Positions 18,340-26,219 of a stretch of DNA of 64,000 nucleotides are shown in pieces. The translations under genes were made by a program, and so were the position numbers. The DNA lies in assembly GCA_964438975.1 (NCBI GenBank), contig CAYTMU010000007.1, forward strand, positions 40,701 to 104,700, written 5' to 3'. The first letter of the stretch is position 1, and every line of letters starts with the position of its first letter. The notes below the pieces were generated by a model. It ran no database searches and was not told the DNA's origin. It saw only the letters and a program-made list of their open reading frames with translations. The DNA comes from Chryseosolibacter sp964438975. GTDB taxonomy: Bacteria; Bacteroidota; Bacteroidia; Cytophagales; Cyclobacteriaceae.

Positions 18340-19791
18340 ATGGAGAAGACAATCCTGGAACATGGACTGAATCTTAACAGGCGTAAATTCCTTTCGCGTC
18401 TTAGCCTTGGACTCGGCAGCGCCGCCCTCGGTTCGCTACTGGTCCCGGACTTGTTCAGTAGCACGGGCGCAGATGACGAGGTGATCGCTGGTCTTCCCGA
18501 TTTTGCACCTAAGGCAAAACGTATCATCTACCTGTTCCAGAACGGCGCACCCTCACAACTCGAGTCGTTCGATTACAAGCCTGAACTTCGACGCATGACA
18601 GGTGAGGAACTTCCCGAATCTGTTCGCATGGGCCAACGATTAACAGGTATGACCGCTAATCAGACTGCGTTTCCGATGGTCGGATCCTTCTGTGACTTCA
18701 AACGATATGGAAGTTCCGGGGCCTGGATAAGTGACCTCTTCCCGTATACCGCCAGGATAGTTGACGATATCTGTATCGTGCGGTCGATGTATACCGAAGC
18801 GATCAATCACGATCCGGCGCTGACCTTTTTCCAGACGGGAGCTCAGCAAGGGAATCGTCCGTCGATGGGATCCTGGCTTAGCTACGGACTCGGTAGCGAG
18901 AACAAGAATCTCCCGGCGTTCTGTGTCTTGCTTTCGCGAGGTATCGGGAATGGCCAGGGCGTGTATTCAAAGCTTTGGTCCAACGGATTCCTGGATTCTA
19001 TACACCAAGGTGTCCAATTCAGCAATGGTGAAGACCCCGTGTTGTTTATCAACGATCCCGGAGGTATGGACCCGGCCATGCGACGCCGGATGCTCGACAA
19101 TGTGTCACAATTGAACAACATGGCATATCAGGAATTCGGTGATCCCGAGATCGCAACAAGGATACAACAGTATGAACTTGCGTTCCGAATGCAGACAGCG
19201 GTACCCGATGTCATGGACGTCTCGAAAGAGTCGGATGATGTCATACGTCTGTACGGACCCGACTGCCTGGTCCCCGGGACATTCGCGGCAAACGCGCTGC
19301 TCGCGAGAAAGCTTTCTGAAAGCGGCGTGCGCTTCGTGCAATTGTATCACCAGGGATGGGATCAACACGGTGACCTCCCATATGAGATCACGAAACAGGC
19401 GAAAGATGTTGATCAGGCATCAGCCGCATTGGTCGTTGATCTCAAGCGCCGGGGTTTGCTTGATGAGACGCTGGTGATATGGGGTGGAGAATTCGGACGC
19501 ACGAATTACAGCCAGGGCAAACTGACAAAAGACAACTACGGACGCGACCACCATCCGCGCTGTTTCAGTATATGGATGGCAGGCGGTGGAGTTAAGCCTG
19601 GCATCGTCTATGGTGAGACAGATGAATTTGGTTACAACATTGCGCGAGACCCGGTGCATGTGCATGATTTTCACGCTACTGTTTTACATCAGTTGGGGCT
19701 CAATCATGAGAAGCTTGTCTACAAGCATCTCGGACGCCGTTACCGCCTGACCGATGTTGCCGGCAACGTCGTCAAGGATATTCTTGCATAG
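18340..19791 (+). CDS. DUF1501 family Tat-exported protein
   Basis: The 483-residue product begins with a twin-arginine signal (NRRKFLSRLSLGLGSAALG), so it is probably folded, perhaps with a metal cofactor, before export. The body is DUF1501, distantly related to the alkaline phosphatase/sulfatase superfamily, with conserved histidines in SMYTEAINHDPALTFFQTGA, YHQGWDQHGDLP, WGGEFGRTNYSQG, RDHHPRCFSIWMAGGG and VHDFHATVLHQLGL. There is no C/S-x-P-x-R site, so formylglycine sulfatase activity is unlikely. It lies 1 base after the DUF1549/1553 gene and 2 bases before the next gene, implying a tightly coupled three-gene unit. Substrate unknown. Confidence 0.9.
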   Translation: MEKTILEHGLNLNRRKFLSRLSLGLGSAALGSLLVPDLFSSTGADDEVIAGLPDFAPKAKRIIYLFQNGAPSQLESFDYKPELRRMTGEELPESVRMGQRLTGMTANQTAFPMVGSFCDFKRYGSSGAWISDLFPYTARIVDDICIVRSMYTEAINHDPALTFFQTGAQQGNRPSMGSWLSYGLGSENKNLPAFCVLLSRGIGNGQGVYSKLWSNGFLDSIHQGVQFSNGEDPVLFINDPGGMDPAMRRRMLDNVSQLNNMAYQEFGDPEIATRIQQYELAFRMQTAVPDVMDVSKESDDVIRLYGPDCLVPGTFAANALLARKLSESGVRFVQLYHQGWDQHGDLPYEITKQAKDVDQASAALVVDLKRRGLLDETLVIWGGEFGRTNYSQGKLTKDNYGRDHHPRCFSIWMAGGGVKPGIVYGETDEFGYNIARDPVHVHDFHATVLHQLGLNHEKLVYKHLGRRYRLTDVAGNVVKDILA

Positions 19792-19793
19792 CT

Positions 19794-21971
19794 ATGATAA
19801 GAATGCCCGACCGCAAGGAGATCCGGAGTAACACGCTTTTTACGCTCGCCGTCTTCATTGCCTTTCTCCTTTTGTTTGAAAGCGGAATTGTAGTCCCCCT
19901 GTGGCTTCAACCGTTCGGCCGCATGCATGCCATGGTAGTACACCTACCCATTGTGCTGATACTTCTTGCAGCAGTCCTCGAGGTGACACGCTTTCATGTA
20001 AAAAAGAGTGGCGCGGCCTCCTACTTCGGCATTACGCGCGAGTTGCTATTTGCAGGCTCGCTTCTGTCAGGGCTAGTGGTCGTGATGGGGATATTTCTGG
20101 GGCGAGAGGATGCCTATGACACGCAGGCCGTGACCCTGCATAAGTGGTCGGGTGTATTGGTGTTCTTTCTTTCGCTGATCTTGTTTGTGACACGCGAACA
20201 ATCCTGGTTTTCAGCTGTACATGCACGTGGTGGCGCGGCTTTGTTGGCAGGGAGCATACTGGCGGCCGGCCACTTCGGTGGTTCCCTGACGCATGGCGAG
20301 AGTTTTGTACTACAACCCCTCGCCAGTTCTCTTGTCGCGGACGCCGTGATCCGGGATACGCTTGCGTTTGATCACGTAGTCAAACCTATCCTGGAGTCGC
20401 GCTGCCGCTCGTGCCATAACCCACTGAAAAACAAAGGGAGACTCTTACTCTCGGACTCCGCCTCCATCGTGCGCGGGGGAAAGAGCGGTCCGTTGTTTGT
20501 TGCTGGCGATCCTGAGAAAAGCCTTCTCATCCAACGTATCGCGCTTCCGCTGGACGAGAAGAAGCACATGCCACCGTCGGATAAGCCTCAGCTAACAGAG
20601 GAGGAAAAAACAATTCTGCATCACTGGATACGATCCGGCGCTGCCTTTCAGACCCGAGTCATGGACTTGCCGGCGAGCGACTCTTTCCGGATCGTGGCAG
20701 TACAAATGCTTGAGCAGCGCGCGGTTCGCGAAGACCAGTTCGATTTCCCTTCCGCAGCATCCGAAACAATAGAACGCCTGAACTCCAACTATCGGGTTAT
20801 ACGACCTGTTTCTCGAAACTCGCCGGCGGTGACTGTCAACGTGTACAACCACTCCCTTTACTCGTCAACCATGATCGAAGAACTTAGTGCTATCAGGCAA
20901 CAGATCGTTGCTCTTGACTTAGGTAATATGCCAGTCACTGATGAGGATCTTCGGCATATCGCACTGCTTACCAACCTCAGACGTCTGAACCTGAACTTCA
21001 CATCAATTACAGGTGATGGACTGGCGCGGTTGCGCGTACTGCAACGTTTGGAGCACCTGTCGATTGCGGGAACCACGACCGGCTACAGCGAGGTGAAAGG
21101 TTTGCTCGGTTCTCTCCCTGATTTGAGAAGACTCGCGATATGGGAGACCTTGCTATCAGATGCCGAAATCGGATCCTTGCAACGGGATTATCCGTACGTG
21201 CGAATACTTGGATCACGGGAGGAAAATTCAGAATTGATACGACTGAACTCTCCGCGGATCGCGAACAAGCGACGCGTGTTCGACGACTCGATAGGGCTTG
21301 TACTGGCCCATCCGGTGCGGGGGACTGAGATCCGGTTCACGACTGATGGCAGCGATCCTGACAGTGTCTCGGCACCTTTGTACGATGGACATCTTATCGT
21401 CGATAAGACAACCGGGGTGAAGGCAAAGGCTTACAAGAAGGGGTGGCTCAGTAGTGATGTCACAACGCTGAACATATATCGGAGTGCGCACAAACCCGAC
21501 ACTGCCATAATGCTGTCAAAGTTGAATCGCGTACATGTTCAGAAAGGCGCGGCTACTTTTTTTGATCATGAATTGGGGACGTTCAATGCGAACAGCCCCG
21601 CATGGGCGAACAACTGGGGTGGAGTGCGGGGCAATGATCTGGTCCTTTTGCTGAAATATGACATGCCGAGGAGGGTCGGCTCACTGAGCCTCAATTGCCT
21701 CGTCGAAATAGAGACCGCGATCTTTCCACCCGAGACCATTGAAGTGTGGGGAGGCGACTCGCCGGAGAATTTGCAGTTGATCGGACGGAGGAAAGTCCAA
21801 CTCCCGTCAGACTATCAGAAGCCGTACATCCAATTGTTTGATTGTGAACTTGACGATTTCGAGGTGACGCATCTCAAGATTGTCGCGACCCCTGTGATGA
21901 AGTTACCCGACTGGCATCGGGGGGCGGGAAGGCAGGCGCTTTTACTCGTTGACGAGATCCTTGTGAATTAG
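19794..21971 (+). CDS. Multidomain membrane cytochrome: DUF2231, PSCyt1, leucine-rich, chitobiase-like and discoidin-like domains
   Basis: The 725-residue protein starts with about five membrane helices containing a DUF2231 signature (GRMHAMVVHLPIV and GGSLTHGESF). Then comes a PSCyt1 domain with heme motif C204RSCH208 and the KKHMPPSDKPQLTEEE segment. Around residues 370-470 it has leucine-rich-repeat-like strands (LTNLRRLNLNFTSITGDGL, LQRLEHLSIAGTTT). After this a chitobiase/FN3-like domain (EIRFTTDGSDPDS) and a C-terminal beta-sandwich resembling F5/8 type C domains follow. The layout suggests an inner-membrane electron acceptor displaying sugar- or protein-binding modules in the periplasm. 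Function unknown; it closes the three-gene module. Confidence 0.82.
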   Translation: MIRMPDRKEIRSNTLFTLAVFIAFLLLFESGIVVPLWLQPFGRMHAMVVHLPIVLILLAAVLEVTRFHVKKSGAASYFGITRELLFAGSLLSGLVVVMGIFLGREDAYDTQAVTLHKWSGVLVFFLSLILFVTREQSWFSAVHARGGAALLAGSILAAGHFGGSLTHGESFVLQPLASSLVADAVIRDTLAFDHVVKPILESRCRSCHNPLKNKGRLLLSDSASIVRGGKSGPLFVAGDPEKSLLIQRIALPLDEKKHMPPSDKPQLTEEEKTILHHWIRSGAAFQTRVMDLPASDSFRIVAVQMLEQRAVREDQFDFPSAASETIERLNSNYRVIRPVSRNSPAVTVNVYNHSLYSSTMIEELSAIRQQIVALDLGNMPVTDEDLRHIALLTNLRRLNLNFTSITGDGLARLRVLQRLEHLSIAGTTTGYSEVKGLLGSLPDLRRLAIWETLLSDAEIGSLQRDYPYVRILGSREENSELIRLNSPRIANKRRVFDDSIGLVLAHPVRGTEIRFTTDGSDPDSVSAPLYDGHLIVDKTTGVKAKAYKKGWLSSDVTTLNIYRSAHKPDTAIMLSKLNRVHVQKGAATFFDHELGTFNANSPAWANNWGGVRGNDLVLLLKYDMPRRVGSLSLNCLVEIETAIFPPETIEVWGGDSPENLQLIGRRKVQLPSDYQKPYIQLFDCELDDFEVTHLKIVATPVMKLPDWHRGAGRQALLLVDEILVN

Positions 21972-22084
21972 GGCCGCCGTTCGCTGGTGCCTTTTATGCC
22001 GTGATACGGTGTACGATAGGGACCTTTGATATCACTTTTTTTACCAAAACACGATACTATGTTGACGATTTGGTTATTATTCGC

Positions 22085-22102
22085 CAAACTTCTGCAAACT
22101 TC
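22085..22102. repeat. Short direct repeat in the intergenic region before the 22162 gene
   Basis: CAAACTTC occurs at 22085-22092 and again at 22095-22102, a period of 10 bases, close to one helical turn. It lies 60-77 bases upstream of the start at 22162, within a 190-base A+T-rich gap that is the best candidate for a new promoter region after the three-gene module. It could be a regulator site; chance is also possible. Confidence 0.3.
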
Positions 22103-22161
22103 AGCACGGTTCAGGATAGTTTGCCTTTTCAGAGGTATAACTTTCTTGCCTTAATTTCTAA

Positions 22162-25100
22162 ATGAAGAATAACATGAATGTACGTAGTGCGCTCGGATGG
22201 GTCAGAGTCTTTGGAGTCATAGCAGTTGGCTTTCTTTTATTACAGTGTAAACAATCCACCGGAGATTACCTGGTCGCGAGAAAGAATTCCCACATTCTTT
22301 TGATCGGTAATAACCTCGGATCCCGAATGATGAATTTCGGCCATTTCGAGACGGAGTTGCATGTCCGATATCCCGACAGTGCCCTTTTTATCAGGAACCT
22401 GTGCGATGGAGGGGATACGCCGGGATTCAGACCTCATCCGGGTAGGGAGACACCGTGGGCGTTTCCTGGAGCGGAGGCATTTCAAACAGAACTTGCGCAT
22501 CCCACTGGCAGTAAAGGCCACTTTGAGACACCCGATCAATGGCTTACCAGGCTGGAGGCCGACATTATACTCGCTTTTTTCGGCTACAATGAATCGTTTC
22601 AGGGCCCGTCAGGAGTTGATAACTACAAGGCGGAGCTCGATGCGTTTGTGCGACACACGCTGGACCAGCGCTACAATGGTGAGGCACCGGTACAACTCGC
22701 GTTGATCTCACCCATTGCATTTGAAGACCTGTCTGATCGATTTGACGTCCCGGATGGAACAAAGGAGAACGAGAATCTCAAATTGTACACCGAAGCGATG
22801 AATGAGGTAGCGGCAAAATACAACATTCGGTTTGCAAATGTCTTTACGCCAACGAGGAAGTGGTATAAGCAGGCTTCTCAGCCACTGACCATTGATGGTT
22901 CACAGCTGACCGACGAAGGATACAAGAGATTTGCGACGTTGCTCGCCGACGAAGTATTTGGCCCGGCATCTGAAAGAGCCGCCGACCTTCGCAGTGCGAT
23001 CCACCGCGCCGTGAAGGAGAAGAACTGGATGTGGCATAATGACTATAAGATCCCGAATGGTGTCCACGTCTACGGCCGACGTTATGAGCCATTTGGTCCG
23101 GATAACTATCCGGCCGAATTGAAGAAGATCCGTGAGATGACCGCCATTCGCGACACGGCGATATGGCTGGCGACCAAGGGTCAGACGATGGATCTCAAAG
23201 CTGCGGACGCAAAGACAACGGTGTTACCTCCCGTTGAGACAAACTACAACCCCGAGCAAAATGGAAGTTTGAGTTACCTGTATGGCCAGGAGGCACTCAA
23301 CAGTCTGAAAATGGCTCCTGGTTATAAGATCGAACTGTTTGCGTCGGAACAGGAATTCGACGACCTCGCGAACCCGGTGCAACTATCATTTGATAACAAG
23401 GGCCGGCTTTGGGTGGCGACAATGCCAAGTTATCCCCACTACCGGCCAGGTGACGGGAAGCCAAATGACAAGATCATTATTCTCGAGGATACGGATAACG
23501 ATGGAAAGGCTGACAGGCAGATCACCTTCGCCGACAGTCTACATTTGCCAGTAGGGTTCGAGTTGGCCGCCGAAGGCGTGTATCTCTCCCAGGGAACGAA
23601 CTTGATGTTGCTGACCGACACGGATGGCGACGACGTCGCGGATCGCCGCGAAATTCTCCTCAGTGGATTCGATGACCATGATACGCATCACGCTCACAGT
23701 GCTTACACAATGGATCCTTCCGGTGCCATATATATGGCGGAGGGGGTGTTCCTTCACACAAACGTGGAGACTTCGTACGGCCCTATCAGGGGTACGAACG
23801 GTGGGTTCTTCCGATATAGCCCGCAGCGCAAGCAACTCGAAAGAACCGCGCAGTTATCGATCCCCAACCCTTGGGGTATTGCCTTTGATGATTGGGCACA
23901 ACCGATTTTCGCTGAGACGTCAGGGCCTGATGTCAGGTGGATGCTTCCAGGAACGGTCAAGCCGCGCTACGGGGTGGCTACTCACAAGTCTGTCAACCTG
24001 ATCGAAGATAAGCATCGCGTCCGCCCGACTTCGGGGCTCGAGTTCGTCACGAGCCGCCATTTCCCCGATGAAGTTCAAGGTGATTTTCTGATCAACAACA
24101 CGATCGGATTTCTGGGTACCAAGATGCACACATTTGAAGATGACGGCACGGGCATCAAAAGCAGGCATCGCCTCGACCTCGTCGTGTCGTCAGACAGGAA
24201 TTTCCGCCCTGTCGATATGGAGTTCGCTCCCGATGGTTCTCTCTACATAGTAGACTGGCACAATATCCTGATCGGTCACATGCAACACAATGCACGCGAT
24301 CCGCTCCGCGACCATGTGCACGGGAGGATTTACCGGGTAACCTATCCGTCGCGACCGCTCGTCGAACCTGCGAAGATTGCTGGTGCGAGCATTGATGTTT
24401 TGCTTGAGAACCTGAAACTGCCTGAATACCGCAGTCGCTACCGCACGCACCGCGAACTGCGCGGAAGGAATCCGGATGAAGTACTTCCCGCACTGACTCA
24501 GTGGGTCGCCAGATTGAACATCGAAGATGAGAACTACGATCACCACCTCCTGGAAGCACTATGGGTTTCCTGGGGACTCGACCGCGTTGATAAGAACATC
24601 CTTCACCAGGTGTTGCAGTCAAAGGATTTCCGCGCAAGGGCCGCGGGTGTACGTGTCCTGAGATATACCGGTCACCAGATCCCGAACCAGGCGGATTTGC
24701 TCAAGGTAGCCGCTGGTGATGAACACGGAAGGGTAAGACTGGAAGCAATCGTCGCCGCCTCCTGGCTGGAGAAGGGAAAAGGTTTGGCCATTCTCGAAGA
24801 GGCTGGAAAACATCCCCTTGACGAGTGGATCAAGTATGCGTACGAAACCGCCCAGGCTCACCTGGAAGGAAAGTCGGTGAAGGAGAAGAAGGAGGAGGGA
24901 ATCGTTACCGACCTTCAGGGTGCGGAGCGGGAATTGTATGTTAAAGGAAAGGAAATTTACATACGCGAGGGATTCTGTATCACCTGTCATCAGCCCGACG
25001 GTGCTGGATTATCAGCTTCAGGTTTCCCTCCGCTTGCGGGAACTCCGTGGGTAACGGGTGACCAGGAACGTCTGATCAAAGTGGTACTCAAAGGACTCCA

Positions 25101-25338
25101 GGGACCGATCGAAGTCAATAAGGTGCAGTATAGCGGACATGTTCCCATGACGCCGTTTGAGGGTCTTCTGAACGATGAGGAGGTCGCTGCGGTACTTACG
25201 TATGTGAGGAACTCATTCGGCAATAAAGCATCCGCGATCCGCCCGGATCAGGTTGCGAAGATCCGCGCAGATGTGAAGGATAAAAAAGACTTTTATACGT
25301 CGGGTGACCTGTTAAGGCAGCACCCGTTGGAGAAATAG
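22162..25338 (+). CDS. Lipoprotein with SGNH-like, beta-propeller dehydrogenase, HEAT and cytochrome c domains
   Basis: The 1058-residue protein has a lipoprotein signal (FLLLQC). Residues 38-270 resemble an SGNH hydrolase, but the nucleophile block reads LLIGNNLGSRMM, with Asn where the catalytic Ser is expected, so it may only bind ligand. Residues 383-722 form a propeller of the putative membrane-bound dehydrogenase type from PVC bacteria, with calcium-loop-like DTDNDGKADR and DTDGDDVADR. HEAT-like helices follow to about 890, then a cytochrome c domain with C939ITCH943. It leads a probable operon with the two genes after it (gaps 12 and 11 bases). Confidence 0.87.
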   Translation: MKNNMNVRSALGWVRVFGVIAVGFLLLQCKQSTGDYLVARKNSHILLIGNNLGSRMMNFGHFETELHVRYPDSALFIRNLCDGGDTPGFRPHPGRETPWAFPGAEAFQTELAHPTGSKGHFETPDQWLTRLEADIILAFFGYNESFQGPSGVDNYKAELDAFVRHTLDQRYNGEAPVQLALISPIAFEDLSDRFDVPDGTKENENLKLYTEAMNEVAAKYNIRFANVFTPTRKWYKQASQPLTIDGSQLTDEGYKRFATLLADEVFGPASERAADLRSAIHRAVKEKNWMWHNDYKIPNGVHVYGRRYEPFGPDNYPAELKKIREMTAIRDTAIWLATKGQTMDLKAADAKTTVLPPVETNYNPEQNGSLSYLYGQEALNSLKMAPGYKIELFASEQEFDDLANPVQLSFDNKGRLWVATMPSYPHYRPGDGKPNDKIIILEDTDNDGKADRQITFADSLHLPVGFELAAEGVYLSQGTNLMLLTDTDGDDVADRREILLSGFDDHDTHHAHSAYTMDPSGAIYMAEGVFLHTNVETSYGPIRGTNGGFFRYSPQRKQLERTAQLSIPNPWGIAFDDWAQPIFAETSGPDVRWMLPGTVKPRYGVATHKSVNLIEDKHRVRPTSGLEFVTSRHFPDEVQGDFLINNTIGFLGTKMHTFEDDGTGIKSRHRLDLVVSSDRNFRPVDMEFAPDGSLYIVDWHNILIGHMQHNARDPLRDHVHGRIYRVTYPSRPLVEPAKIAGASIDVLLENLKLPEYRSRYRTHRELRGRNPDEVLPALTQWVARLNIEDENYDHHLLEALWVSWGLDRVDKNILHQVLQSKDFRARAAGVRVLRYTGHQIPNQADLLKVAAGDEHGRVRLEAIVAASWLEKGKGLAILEEAGKHPLDEWIKYAYETAQAHLEGKSVKEKKEEGIVTDLQGAERELYVKGKEIYIREGFCITCHQPDGAGLSASGFPPLAGTPWVTGDQERLIKVVLKGLQGPIEVNKVQYSGHVPMTPFEGLLNDEEVAAVLTYVRNSFGNKASAIRPDQVAKIRADVKDKKDFYTSGDLLRQHPLEK

Positions 25339-25350
25339 AATAGTAGGGAA

Positions 25351-26208
25351 ATGAAGAACAAGATAGGATTCAATTTATTGGTATGGTCGGGTGGGATTCC
25401 CGATTCTTTCTGGGAAATCACGGAGCGATTAAAAAAGCTCGGGTACGATGGCATCGAATGCTTCATGGAAGAACGCGACGTCGCTTCCTATAAGAAGTTC
25501 GGCGATCATTTGAAGAGCATTGGCCTCGAGGCCACGTGTGTGCTGGGCCTCGGTCCGGACGAAAATCCGGTGGGCGAGACGGCGGCGATCCGCGCGAAAG
25601 CTGTCGATCGCCTGAAGGAGGCAATTGATTGCGCACATGCATTGGGTTCTCACATCATATGCGGACCGTTTCATTCGGCTTTTGCCACATTCACAAACCG
25701 AAGACCGCCGCAAGACGAAGAGTATGCGTGGAGTGCGGAGGTGCTTAATACGGCAGGGGAGTACGCTGCGAAGGCGGATATCACCTTGACCATAGAGGCA
25801 CTGAACCGCTTCGAATGTTATCTCTGCAACACCATGGAACAGTTAACGAGCCTGGTCAATCGTGCGGCGCATCCTAATGTGCGCGCGATGTTCGATACCC
25901 ATCACGCAAACATAGAGGAGAAAAAGCTGTCTGATGCTATTCGTACGGTGGCGCCGGTATTGAAGCACGTACATATCAGCGAGAACGACCGGGGAACTCC
26001 CGGTGACGGTCACATCCCATGGGACGAGACGTTCGCCGCGCTTGCGGCGATCAACTACCAGGATTGGCTCACCATTGAAGCATTCACGCGAAATGATCCG
26101 AACTTCGCCAATGCGATAAATGTCTGGCGCGAATATTCGAAACCCTGGGATATGGCAGAAAAGGGACTTACATTTATTAAGTCCATGGGCGAGAAGCACG
26201 GACTCTGA
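25351..26208 (+). CDS. TIM-barrel sugar epimerase/isomerase (tagatose/psicose 3-epimerase-like, often named hydroxypyruvate isomerase)
   Basis: This 285-residue cytoplasmic protein has the xylose-isomerase-like TIM barrel. A complete metal site is visible: Glu149 (TIEALNRFE), Asp182 (FDTHHANIEE), His208 (HVHISENDRGTPG) and Glu243 (LTIEAF). These are offset by exactly three from the ligands of Pseudomonas cichorii D-tagatose 3-epimerase (152, 185, 211, 246, from memory), and the DTxHxNIEE and ENxRGTPGxGxIPW blocks are characteristic of that group. I favour a ketose 3-epimerase or related keto-sugar activity over hydroxypyruvate isomerase. Placement among periplasmic cytochrome genes suggests that it processes an oxidised sugar. 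Confidence 0.85.
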   Translation: MKNKIGFNLLVWSGGIPDSFWEITERLKKLGYDGIECFMEERDVASYKKFGDHLKSIGLEATCVLGLGPDENPVGETAAIRAKAVDRLKEAIDCAHALGSHIICGPFHSAFATFTNRRPPQDEEYAWSAEVLNTAGEYAAKADITLTIEALNRFECYLCNTMEQLTSLVNRAAHPNVRAMFDTHHANIEEKKLSDAIRTVAPVLKHVHISENDRGTPGDGHIPWDETFAALAAINYQDWLTIEAFTRNDPNFANAINVWREYSKPWDMAEKGLTFIKSMGEKHGL

Positions 26209-26219
26209 TAATATCTGAT

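Noticed and set aside
18340..19791. DUF1501 protein as an active sulfatase
   Set aside because: The formylglycine motif C/S-x-P-x-R is absent, so only the broad superfamily resemblance can be kept.
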